Shown one piece after another: positions 9,883 to 17,472 of a stretch of 36,376 nt of DNA. The first letter of the stretch is position 1. Every line of letters starts with the position of its first letter. The notes beneath the pieces are model-generated. The model searched no databases and was not told the DNA's origin. It worked only from the letters and a program-made list of their open reading frames with translations. Source of the DNA: Gammaproteobacteria bacterium (GTDB lineage Bacteria > Pseudomonadota > Gammaproteobacteria > Pseudomonadales > Azotimanducaceae_A); contig DUAT01000040.1 in assembly GCA_012960755.1 (NCBI GenBank), positions 1 to 36,376 of the forward strand. Direction: 5' to 3'. A program made the translations under genes and the position numbers.

Positions 9883-11820
9883 CTACACGTCGGGCCTGTT
9901 GTCGATCAGGTCCTGGACAACACCAGGGTCCGCAAGCGTGCTGGTGTCACCGAGATTATCCAACTCGTTGCCTGCGATTTTCCTGAGAATTCGCCGCATA
10001 ATTTTGCCGGATCGGGTTTTCGGTAACCCCGGTGCCCATTGGATTACATCTGGTTTGGCTATGGCGCCAATTTCTTCGCGAACCAGGTTGTTCAGTTCTG
10101 TGAGCAGCTCATCACTGCCGTTTATCCCTGACATCAAAGTGACATAAGCGTAAATGCCCTGTCCCTTTATATCGTGCGGGTAACCAACGACCGCCGCTTC
10201 AGCAACGGCTTCGTGCAGTACCAGTGCACTTTCAACTTCTGCCGTGCCCATGCGATGCCCGGATATGTTGAGGACATCGTCGACTCGACCGGTGATCCAG
10301 TAATAACCATCTTTGTCTCGTCTGGCACCATCCCCGGTAAAATAGTACCCCCCATAGGTAGAGTAATAGGTTTCGATACACCGTTGATGATCTCCAAAGA
10401 CGGACCTGATCTGACCTGGCCATGATTTTGAAATTGCCAGGTTGCCAGATCCCGCACCCGTGATTTCCTTGCCATCGGGATCAATAAGGACAGGTTTGAC
10501 ACCAAAAAACGGCCGGGTTGCAGATCCTGGTTTTAGGTCAGTCGCGCCAGGCAGCGGTGTAATCATGATGCCGCCGGTTTCAGTTTGCCACCAGGTGTCA
10601 ACGATGGGAGACTTCTCATTGCCAACAACGTGATAATACCATTCCCAGGCTTCCGGGTTGATGGGTTCCCCAACGGTGCCTAAAAGGCGCAACGACTGTC
10701 GGGACGTGGAGGTCACAAATTCATCCCCTTGACCCATCAGGGCGCGGAGTGCTGTCGGTGCTGTATAGAATATATTGACCTGGTGCTTGTCAACCACTTG
10801 CCAGCAGCGGGAAGCATCCGGGTAGGTGGGAATCCCTTCAAACATCAGTGTAGTAGCGCCGTTCGCGAGGGGGCCGTAGACAATATAAGAATGCCCGGTA
10901 ACCCAGCCTACGTCCGCTGTACACCAGTAAATGTCCCCATCGTGGTAGTCAAACACATACTTGTGGGTCATGGCCGCAAATAACAAGTATCCGGCCGTTG
11001 TATGCAGCACTCCTTTTGGTTTACCGGTAGAGCCCGATGTATAGAGGATAAACAATGGATCTTCACTACCCATCACTGTGGGTTTGCAATCGGCAGATAC
11101 CTTCTCAAGGCTTTCCGAATACCAGATGTCCCGATGCTCATGCCAGCTGATGTCGCCACCGGTGCGTTTAACCACCAGCACAGTATGCACGCCGGGACAG
11201 TTTTCCAGTGCCTTGTCGGCATTGTTCTTGAGGGGCACAGTTCTCCCGCCTCGCAGACCTTCGTCAGCAGTAATCAGGGTCTGGCAGTCAGAATCAAGGA
11301 TCCGGTCCTGCAACGCCCGCGGTGAAAATCCACCAAAGACCACCGAATGCACAGCTCCAATTCTTGTACAGGCCAACATGGCATAGGCGGCTTCGGGGAT
11401 CATGGGCATATAGATACAAACCCGGTCACCTTTTTTTACACCGCGGTCCTTCAATACATTCGCTAACCGGCAGACATGATCATAAAGTTCACGGTAGGTA
11501 ATTTTCGCATCGTCCGATGGATCATCACCCTCCCAGATAATCGCGACCTGGTCAGCTCGAGTTTCCAGGTGGCGATCGATACAGTTGTAGCTGGCGTTGA
11601 GTTCTCCACCGATAAACCACTGTGCTGTTCCCTGGCTAAAATCTGACTCGGTCACGGTGTCCCAGGACTTTTCCCAGGTCAGGAACTCACTGGCCTGCTC
11701 GGACCAGAACGTTTCCGGCTCGTTTATCGACGCGTCATACATTGCGCGGTACTGGTCGTCGTTGATATGAGCCCGCGCTGCGGCAGACGGGATGATGGAA
11801 TAGACCTTGTCCTCGGACAT
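9883..11820 (-). CDS. acs: Acetyl-CoA synthetase (AMP-forming)
   Basis: Acs activates acetate to acetyl-CoA through acetyl-AMP, allowing growth on acetate. The P-loop-like motif [11 protein letters not shown] is at 260-270, and the catalytic, acetylatable lysine is Lys606 in [11 protein letters not shown]. The length (645) fits Acs. AAGGGGA lies six bases before the ATG. The gene follows pgi by 15 bases. The bases just before the Shine-Dalgarno sequence, which encode the Pgi C-terminus, are A/C-rich and resemble the A-rich motifs bound by Hfq/Crc. From memory, acs-type genes are Crc targets in Pseudomonas, so control by the nearby CbrAB/CrcZ-like system is plausible but inferred. Confidence 0.97.
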   Translation of the reverse strand: MSEDKVYSIIPSAAARAHINDDQYRAMYDASINEPETFWSEQASEFLTWEKSWDTVTESDFSQGTAQWFIGGELNASYNCIDRHLETRADQVAIIWEGDDPSDDAKITYRELYDHVCRLANVLKDRGVKKGDRVCIYMPMIPEAAYAMLACTRIGAVHSVVFGGFSPRALQDRILDSDCQTLITADEGLRGGRTVPLKNNADKALENCPGVHTVLVVKRTGGDISWHEHRDIWYSESLEKVSADCKPTVMGSEDPLFILYTSGSTGKPKGVLHTTAGYLLFAAMTHKYVFDYHDGDIYWCTADVGWVTGHSYIVYGPLANGATTLMFEGIPTYPDASRCWQVVDKHQVNIFYTAPTALRALMGQGDEFVTSTSRQSLRLLGTVGEPINPEAWEWYYHVVGNEKSPIVDTWWQTETGGIMITPLPGATDLKPGSATRPFFGVKPVLIDPDGKEITGAGSGNLAISKSWPGQIRSVFGDHQRCIETYYSTYGGYYFTGDGARRDKDGYYWITGRVDDVLNISGHRMGTAEVESALVLHEAVAEAAVVGYPHDIKGQGIYAYVTLMSGINGSDELLTELNNLVREEIGAIAKPDVIQWAPGLPKTRSGKIMRRILRKIAGNELDNLGDTSTLADPGVVQDLIDNRPDV

Positions 11821-11835
11821 GGGAGTTCCCCTTGG

Positions 11836-13440
11836 TTATTTGGTCGTTGTTTGTTTGTAACGTCTGATCAATTGTTCGGTTGAAGAGTCCAGGCTTTCGC
11901 CGTCGGTCACGATGGAAGTATATATGGCATCGCCCAGTTCTTTACCCAGTTCAACCCCCCATTGGTCGAATGGGTTAATTTGCCAGATCACGGCCTGGCA
12001 GAACACCTTGTGTTCATACAGCGCAATTAACGCGCCCAAGGCAAAAGGTGTGACCTGGTCCATTAAAATCGTATTTGAGGGTCGATTACCAGCCATCACT
12101 CTGGATTGTTGCTGTAACGAATTTGCCGCAGTGTTTAGCTCGTCTTCGCGGCTTCCAAACATCAGAGCCTGGCTTTGGCTCAGGCAGCTGGCGACCAGTC
12201 TGTCGTGGTGTTGCTGATCACCGTGATGGGGCTTTAACGGAAGAATAAAGTCCATACTGACAAAGTGAGTACCCTGATGCAGCAACTGGTGGAATGCATG
12301 TTGGCCATTACTACCCTCGCCCCCCCAGATAATGGGTCCGGTCGAATACTCAACCGGGTTGCCGTCCATGCGAACCGACTTGCCGTTGCTTTCCATATCG
12401 AGTTGTTGAAGATGATCCGGCAACAGTCGCATACCATGATCATAAGGCAGGATGGCATGGCTTTCTGCGGCAAAAAATTGTCGGTACCAGATCCCCAGCC
12501 AGGCCATAATCATAGGCATATTGTCAGGCAGGTCGGTACTGAAAAAATGATCATCCATTGCTGCGGCACCTCGCAGTAGTTGTTGGAAATGATCAAAACC
12601 GTAGCGAATTGCCAGCGGCAGACCGACGGCAGACCATAAACTGTAGCGACCCCCAACCCAATCCCAGATCGGGAGCAGGTTTTCTTTCGAAATACCAAAA
12701 TCTGTTGCTAAGCCGATATTGGTTGTAATCGCGATGAGGTGTTTGGAAAGGTCTGCTTCTTTCATGTAAGTGAGTAACCACTTTCGTGCTGTACCAGCGT
12801 TAGTCATGGTTTCTAGTGTGGTAAAACTCTTCGAGACGATGATCACCAGAGTTTCATCGGCGGTGATATCGCCGAGTACCCGGGTGATATGGGCAGCGTC
12901 AATATTGGCAATATAGTGGCAACTGATGTCCTGACTTTTAAATGGTCTCAGTGCTTCATCCAGCATATGGGGCCCGAGATAGGATCCACCGATACCCAGG
13001 TGGACGACATGTTTGATTGGTTTACCGGAATAGCCTGTCCATCGTGCCTGACGAATCGAGTCGCTGATTTGCCTTACCTGTTCGAGGGTCGAGGCGACCT
13101 GGCTTGCTTCGTGATCAAGGTTGGCATCAACTTTTTCTGGATCGGCCCGTAGTAAGGTGTGCAAAGCGGCGCGTTGTTCTGATTGGTTAATTTTTTTACC
13201 GCTGAACATTTGTCGGATTGCGCCCTTGAGCCCCACCTCCCGAGACAGGTCGGAAAAGAGTTGCATGGTGGTGCTGTTAATCAGGTTTTTTGAATAGTCC
13301 AGGAACAGTCCGGCAGCTTCAGTGCTGAACGCCGCTGCCCGGGTTTTGTCGCTGGAAAAGAGCTGCCGCATAGAGAAGTATTTTGCTCGCTCAGCATGGT
13401 CTCGCAACTTGTCCCAACTTGGATAGTCCAGTTTCGCCAT
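11836..13440 (-). CDS. pgi: Glucose-6-phosphate isomerase
   Basis: Pgi interconverts glucose-6-phosphate and fructose-6-phosphate. Signatures are SKSFTTLETMTNA (203-215), VGGRYSLWSAVGLPLAI (262-278), and the active-site regions MESNGKSV and QHAFHQLLHQGT. The 534 residues are slightly shorter than E. coli Pgi (549), with all motifs intact. The ATG follows the kinase gene upstream by one base, so the two are likely translated from one message. pgi followed by acs is also the order I remember in P. aeruginosa. Confidence 0.97.
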   Translation of the reverse strand: MAKLDYPSWDKLRDHAERAKYFSMRQLFSSDKTRAAAFSTEAAGLFLDYSKNLINSTTMQLFSDLSREVGLKGAIRQMFSGKKINQSEQRAALHTLLRADPEKVDANLDHEASQVASTLEQVRQISDSIRQARWTGYSGKPIKHVVHLGIGGSYLGPHMLDEALRPFKSQDISCHYIANIDAAHITRVLGDITADETLVIIVSKSFTTLETMTNAGTARKWLLTYMKEADLSKHLIAITTNIGLATDFGISKENLLPIWDWVGGRYSLWSAVGLPLAIRYGFDHFQQLLRGAAAMDDHFFSTDLPDNMPMIMAWLGIWYRQFFAAESHAILPYDHGMRLLPDHLQQLDMESNGKSVRMDGNPVEYSTGPIIWGGEGSNGQHAFHQLLHQGTHFVSMDFILPLKPHHGDQQHHDRLVASCLSQSQALMFGSREDELNTAANSLQQQSRVMAGNRPSNTILMDQVTPFALGALIALYEHKVFCQAVIWQINPFDQWGVELGKELGDAIYTSIVTDGESLDSSTEQLIRRYKQTTTK

Positions 13441-13441
13441 A

Positions 13442-14134
13442 TCAGATCATTGAAGGTGTGGGATTGTAATAATGCCTGCCGCCGGTGACGGAGAGCAGGT
13501 ACTTGAGGAGCGATTCATAGTCCTGGTCATTGTTCACCAGGTCAATCTCTGCTGCATTTACGATTAGCAGTGGAGCTGCCTCATAGTAGTGAAAAAACTC
13601 CGTGTAGGCTTCCACGAGCTGCGTCAGGTAAGATTTTTCTATATCCTGCTCCGCTATCATACCTCGTTGTTGTACGCGGTCGAGCAGAACATCAGCGGGT
13701 GCCTGCAGATAGACAACCAGGTCGGGTGTGGGTGCTTCTATCGTCAGATGGTCGTAAATATTGTCGTACAATTTGAGTTCATCTGAATCGAGGTTGATCT
13801 CGGCAAACAAGCGATCTTTCTCCAATATAAAGTCCGCAACACGCACGGGCTCAAACATATCGCTCTGCCTCAATTCCTGAATCTGCCTGGCTCTCTCGAA
13901 CAGGAAAAAGAGCTGGGTTTGCAGTGCAGCCTGGCGACGGTTTTGATAAAAGCGTTCAAGAAATGGATTGGCTTCCGGGGTTTCCAGAATCGTTTCGTAG
14001 TTGAGTGTTTCGGCCAGCCGCCGGGTGAAAGATGTTTTGCCCACGCCGATTGGACCTTCAACTGCAATGTAGCGAGGCAAACTTTCCAACGTTAATCTCT
14101 GCTTCGAGGTTTGATGATTGTTCTCTCGGGACAT
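13442..14134 (-). CDS. Deoxynucleoside kinase family protein
   Basis: The protein has 230 residues, with the P-loop GPIGVGKT at 27-34, an N-terminal YIAVEGPIG strand and the substrate-side motif FEPVRVADFILEKDRLFAE. The lid-like region DVLLDRVQQRGMIAEQDIEKSYL has the arginines of the deoxynucleoside kinase fold. This family phosphorylates deoxynucleosides, mostly deoxyadenosine or deoxyguanosine, in salvage. Substrate cannot be told from the sequence. In related gammaproteobacteria a similar kinase often sits beside folK and panBC. Here it follows pcnB by 71 bases and none of those genes is present. Confidence 0.85.
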   Translation of the reverse strand: MSRENNHQTSKQRLTLESLPRYIAVEGPIGVGKTSFTRRLAETLNYETILETPEANPFLERFYQNRRQAALQTQLFFLFERARQIQELRQSDMFEPVRVADFILEKDRLFAEINLDSDELKLYDNIYDHLTIEAPTPDLVVYLQAPADVLLDRVQQRGMIAEQDIEKSYLTQLVEAYTEFFHYYEAAPLLIVNAAEIDLVNNDQDYESLLKYLLSVTGGRHYYNPTPSMI

Positions 14135-14205
14135 CTCATAAGACTAACTCTGACCTATGAGGCAATTGTACAGAATATTTTAAGGCTCGTTTACTGGCTC
14201 GCGTA

Positions 14206-15477
14206 TCACAGCCGACGTGGTCGTCTTTTTCGTCGTCTTTTACGTTTCGGTTTGGGTTCATTGCGGGTCATTTCGAGGCGTTGTTCAGGTGCGTTTTCCT
14301 GGAATTTCGTCCACCAGTCGCCAAGGCCGTCTAACTGCTCCCCTGATGTCTCTCGCAGAAGTAAAAAATCATAAGCTGCCCGGAAACGTTTATGTCCCAT
14401 TAGCAACTCGGGTTTCTTGCCGTACTTCATCGGCAAACGGGGCTGTAACTGCCAGATTTCGCGCATGGGGCCAGAGAATCTTCGTGGAATTGAGGTAAAC
14501 AGCTGTTGCTTGGCAACGACATTGGATGCTGCTTCGTGAAATGCAAAAACGTTGGTTGCGCCTTCGTCAACCAGCTTCTGCTGCTCCAACAGAAAGGGAT
14601 ACCAAAGTAAGGCTGCGTAGACAAAAGCCGGGGTTACGGGTTGGTCATTGGCAATTCGTTTGTCAGTACTGGCCAGGGCTAATTGAATGAGTTTCTCGGC
14701 CCTGTCATGGTTTGTTGCCTGGAGACGGATTGCCTGGTTAGTGGCAGGGAACAGCCAGCCGAACAGGTCATATTCCTGCAGCGTCGCAAAAGAGGCTTCT
14801 CCATGTCCCGACATAAACATTTTCAGCACTTCCTCAAAGAGACGAGCGGCGGGAATATCCTGTAACAGGAAGCCAATTTCTGTGAGGGGTTTAGCAGTCC
14901 TCTCGTCTATCTCGAAGCCAAGTTTTGCTTTAAATCGAACTGCGCGGAGCATCCTCACAGGATCCTCCCGATAGCGATTGTCCGGCTCGCCGATTAGGCG
15001 TATCTGTTTCCGTTCTATGTCCCCCAGACCATCAACCAGGTCTTCAATGGTCTGCGCATCAGCATCATAGTAAAGCGCATTCATGGTGAAATCGCGACGA
15101 TGGACGTCCTCATCGAAGTCGCCATAGAAATTGTCTGAAAGGATCATACCGGCATCCGACACGTTCGTATCTGCCGATGATTCTTCGTGAGGTGCGCGGA
15201 AAGTAGCAACCTCAACGATCTCACGTCCAAAGCGAACATGAACGATCTTGAATCGCCTGCCGATGGACCGTGAATTCCGAAACAGTTCACGGACTTCTTC
15301 CGGGTGGGCGCTGGTTGCCACATCAAAGTCCTTGGGCGATCGTTTTAACAGCAGGTCGCGCACACAACCACCTACAAGATAGGCTTCGTAACCCTGGCTG
15401 GTGAGCCGTTTGACGACTTTGAGTGCATTGACGCTTACCGCGTTGCGTGACAGTTCTGCTTCAATGTCTGGCATCAT
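14206..15477 (-). CDS. pcnB: Poly(A) polymerase I
   Basis: PcnB adds 3' poly(A) tails that promote mRNA decay by PNPase and others. The nucleotidyltransferase core shows YLVGGCVRDLLL (33-44) and KDFDVATSA, giving catalytic Asp50 and Asp52. The RNA-binding region RYREDPVRMLRAVRFKAKLGFEID follows. The C-terminus is extremely basic (KPKRKRRRKRRPRRL), as is usual for the family. Two ATG codons in tandem (15477 and 15474) could start it; the Shine-Dalgarno sequence is poor (GAGG about 15 bases upstream), and E. coli pcnB is also weakly initiated. It lies after cbrB and the CrcZ-like gene, as in Pseudomonas. Confidence 0.95.
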   Translation of the reverse strand: MMPDIEAELSRNAVSVNALKVVKRLTSQGYEAYLVGGCVRDLLLKRSPKDFDVATSAHPEEVRELFRNSRSIGRRFKIVHVRFGREIVEVATFRAPHEESSADTNVSDAGMILSDNFYGDFDEDVHRRDFTMNALYYDADAQTIEDLVDGLGDIERKQIRLIGEPDNRYREDPVRMLRAVRFKAKLGFEIDERTAKPLTEIGFLLQDIPAARLFEEVLKMFMSGHGEASFATLQEYDLFGWLFPATNQAIRLQATNHDRAEKLIQLALASTDKRIANDQPVTPAFVYAALLWYPFLLEQQKLVDEGATNVFAFHEAASNVVAKQQLFTSIPRRFSGPMREIWQLQPRLPMKYGKKPELLMGHKRFRAAYDFLLLRETSGEQLDGLGDWWTKFQENAPEQRLEMTRNEPKPKRKRRRKRRPRRL

Positions 15478-15810
15478 ATTGAGATAACGAACCTCGGATT
15501 AAGGTCGGTATGCCGCACCACTATTTCCACCATGTCGGTGTCGGGGCGGAATTCCCAAAAATTATTAATGTACAGCATGTTAACAACTTTTCTCCACCCC
15601 TCCCTTCCTTGCCATGACGAAAATATCTCCTTGATCAGAGGTTCGATAGTTAAGCCGTTAAAGTAATTAGAATATCTCAGAAAGCTAATACTAGCAGACG
15701 AAGGGAGAGCGGGCACTGGAATGGTTGTAGATTGAACGGGCTTGTCAGGGCGGCGTGATTTCTCGTATTTTTCTCTAGGGCTTTTCTCTGGTACTTTTTC
15801 TAGTGCAAAG
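15478..15810 (-). other. pcnB upstream region (gene-free stretch)
   Basis: These 333 bases separate the CrcZ-like terminator from pcnB. On the minus strand the first 70 bases (about 15810-15740) are purine-rich with four A runs (GAAAAAG, GAAAAG, GAAAAA, GAGAAA). An open frame with GTG start at 15716 reads 80 codons and ends at 15474 with a 4-base ATGA overlap with pcnB. It has no ribosome binding site and no recognisable domain, so I do not annotate it as a gene. I see no convincing sigma-70 promoter, so pcnB may depend partly on upstream transcription. Confidence 0.5.
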
Positions 15811-15839
15811 AAAAATGGGAAAAGCGGACTTTTCCCATT
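15811..15839 (-). terminator. Terminator of the CrcZ-like RNA
   Basis: Reading on the minus strand, AATGGGAAAAG (15839-15829) pairs perfectly over 11 bp with CTTTTCCCATT (15824-15814) around TCCG. It ends in TTTTT (15815-15811). The plus strand has no T run after the same hairpin, so it works only in the cbrB-to-pcnB direction. Confidence 0.85.
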
Positions 15840-15934
15840 CAGCGAGCCAGTTTTATTTTTCTTATTATTGTTATTTTTCTTATTTTCGTCAGTGCTTACT
15901 TTTGTTTTTGCACTCGTGCAGTCTTCCGCTGCTG
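15811..15934 (-). ncRNA. crcZ: CrcZ-like small RNA, Hfq/Crc decoy candidate
   Basis: This lies between cbrB and pcnB, exactly where crcZ lies in Pseudomonas. From the sigma-54 promoter the predicted 5' end is about 15934, and with the terminator the RNA is about 124 nt. It holds an uninterrupted run of eleven AAN triplets (15884-15852: AAT AAG AAA AAT AAC, then AAT AAT AAG AAA AAT AAA), the A-R-N pattern bound by the Hfq distal face. It also has an AAAAACAA motif (15909-15902) in the loop of a stem formed by AGTGC (15914-15910) and GCACT (15895-15891). CrcZ of Pseudomonas is a CbrB/sigma-54-activated RNA that titrates Hfq/Crc off target mRNAs. The known CrcZ is about 400 nt, so this would be a short form. 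The function is inferred from position and motifs. Confidence 0.75.
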
Positions 15935-15945
15935 TTATGAACTAA

Positions 15946-15960
15946 GCAGTATCTATGCCA
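15946..15960 (-). promoter_or_regulatory. Sigma-54 (-24/-12) promoter of the CrcZ-like RNA
   Basis: The minus strand reads TGGCATAGATACTGC, with GG at 15959-15958 and GC at 15947-15946 exactly 10 bases apart. Compared with the consensus TGGCAC-N5-TTGC, only C to T at the sixth base and one T in the -12 block differ. Transcription is expected to start about 12 bases downstream, near 15934. CbrB, encoded immediately upstream, has the GAFTGA loop that contacts sigma-54. Confidence 0.8.
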
Positions 15961-15978
15961 AATTCGTAAAACATATTA

Positions 15979-15991
15979 AATCAATGACTTA
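15979..15991 (+). promoter_or_regulatory. IHF binding site consensus
   Basis: AATCAATGACTTA is an exact match to the IHF consensus WATCAANNNNTTR. It lies between the putative activator sites (16022-16062) and the sigma-54 promoter (15946-15960). IHF commonly bends DNA there so that an upstream activator can touch sigma-54 polymerase. It sits in an AT-rich stretch. Confidence 0.6.
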
Positions 15992-16021
15992 TCGTGACGC
16001 TCATTGACAGTTCAAAAGCAG

Positions 16022-16062
16022 CGTAACCTTTGGTAACACATCGGGTGGGATGATAGGTAACA
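16022..16062. promoter_or_regulatory. Three GTAAC direct subsites, candidate CbrB upstream activating sequence
   Basis: On the plus strand CGTAACC (16022-16028), GGTAACA (16032-16038) and GGTAACA (16056-16062) occur in the same orientation, with start-to-start steps of 10 and 24 bases. They lie about 70-115 bases upstream of the sigma-54 promoter. Published work on Pseudomonas putida (the CbrB regulon study, from memory) describes three non-palindromic CbrB subsites with variable spacing at crcZ, which agrees with this. They sit just after the cbrB stop codon. CbrB binding itself is inferred. Confidence 0.6.
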
Positions 16063-16074
16063 ATGAAGGGATTC

Positions 16075-17391
16075 CTAGTGCTTTCTTGACCTTTCACGTG
16101 GGATCTGCAGTTTCTGACGCTTCTGCCAGAGTGCCTTACGACTAATTCCAAGTTTCTGAGCCAGTTCTGTTTCGGTCATGTGATCCTGGTTGTTGACGAC
16201 GAATTTCAGAAAATAGTCTTCGAGTGACAAATCTTCCGAACGTGGCTCTGAATCAATTTCCTGGGTATGAATTTCGAAATCGATTGAGAGTAGATCCGGT
16301 GAGATAACAGGATGTTCACAAAGAATAACAGCGCGTTCTATCGCGTTTTCCAACTCGCGAATGTTGCCGGGCCAGCGGTATTGTTTAATCAGACGGAGAC
16401 TTTCTTCAGAAAAGCTCAGGTCAGGTTTGTTCATCTTTTGACAGGTGAGCTTCAAAAAATGATTCACAAGTTCATCCAGGTCGCTGAGTCTTTCTCGCAA
16501 GGGAGGTAAGGATAATTTTACGACGTTCAGGCGATAGTAGAGATCTTCCCGAAATTCACCTTGTTTTGTGAGCGCCTTCAAGTCCCTGTGTGTTGCAGCA
16601 ATAAGCCTGACGTTTACTTTTGTTGTTTCCACAGAGCCGACCCGCCGTACTTCCCCTTCCTGCAGTACGCGAAGCAGTCGCGCCTGGGCTTCCAGAGGTA
16701 ATTCACCAATTTCATCGAGGAACAAGGTGCCACCATGGGCAGCTTCAACGAGACCCAGTCGACGGGATACAGCGCCGGTAAACGCGCCTTTCTCGTGACC
16801 GAATAGCTCTGATTCAATCAGGGACTCAGGAATGGCTGCACAATTGAGAGAGATCATCGTTCGGGATACTTGTTTGCTTGCCGCATGAATGGCCTTGGCG
16901 ACCAGTTCCTTGCCAGTGCCGGACTCCCCCAGAATCAATACATTAGTATCCGTTGGTGCTACCTTGTTGATTTGATCATAAAGTAACAGCATCGCATCAC
17001 AGCTGCCGAGCATACCGTCAACAAGGATGGTAGAGGATTCAGGCGGACAGACAATCTCATTCACCGAATCCAATAGATCCTGGTAATCAAATGGCTTTGC
17101 GATGTAGTCCACCGCTCCGAGCTTCATCGCATCAACGACCGCAGTGACGCTGGCAAAACTGGTCATCACCAGCACTGGAACACCCGGCGCCATTTTGATG
17201 ATGTCAGTGCCCACCGGACCGGGTAATCGAAAGTCAGTAATAATCAGGGAAAACTGTCGCAGATCGAACTGTTTTGCATCGTCAATTGACCCGGACTCGC
17301 TGATTTTGAAGCCTTGTTTGGTAAGAAATTTGCGCAGGGATGATCGAATGACGACTTCGTCTTCGATGATTAGAATTTTTTTTCGATTCAC
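16075..17391 (-). CDS. cbrB: Sigma-54-dependent response regulator CbrB
   Basis: CbrB is the partner of CbrA and activates sigma-54 promoters, notably crcZ, to release carbon catabolite repression. The 438 residues contain a receiver domain (about 1-115; acidic pair Glu10-Asp11, phosphoacceptor Asp53, Lys99), then an AAA+ domain with Walker A GESGTGKE (155-162), GAFTGA (202-207) and Walker B TLFLDEIGELP. The C-terminal helix-turn-helix is ETELAQKLGISRKALWQKRQKL. The start is GTG. The gene lies 81 bases after cbrA and upstream of its likely target, the CrcZ-like RNA. NtrC-family regulators share the domains; the gene neighbourhood decides in favour of CbrB. Confidence 0.92.
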   Translation of the reverse strand: MNRKKILIIEDEVVIRSSLRKFLTKQGFKISESGSIDDAKQFDLRQFSLIITDFRLPGPVGTDIIKMAPGVPVLVMTSFASVTAVVDAMKLGAVDYIAKPFDYQDLLDSVNEIVCPPESSTILVDGMLGSCDAMLLLYDQINKVAPTDTNVLILGESGTGKELVAKAIHAASKQVSRTMISLNCAAIPESLIESELFGHEKGAFTGAVSRRLGLVEAAHGGTLFLDEIGELPLEAQARLLRVLQEGEVRRVGSVETTKVNVRLIAATHRDLKALTKQGEFREDLYYRLNVVKLSLPPLRERLSDLDELVNHFLKLTCQKMNKPDLSFSEESLRLIKQYRWPGNIRELENAIERAVILCEHPVISPDLLSIDFEIHTQEIDSEPRSEDLSLEDYFLKFVVNNQDHMTETELAQKLGISRKALWQKRQKLQIPRERSRKH

Positions 17392-17472
17392 TGGCTTTTA
17401 CCCGGACTAACGCAGGGCAGATGAGGAGTAAGACTCACGCAATAATAATCCTGACGGGAACTACCTGACTAA

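Noticed and set aside
15742..15945. 67-residue plus-strand frame rich in Phe and Leu across the CrcZ-like gene
   Set aside because: It is the complement of the A-rich tract, giving poly-Phe/Leu; no ribosome binding site.
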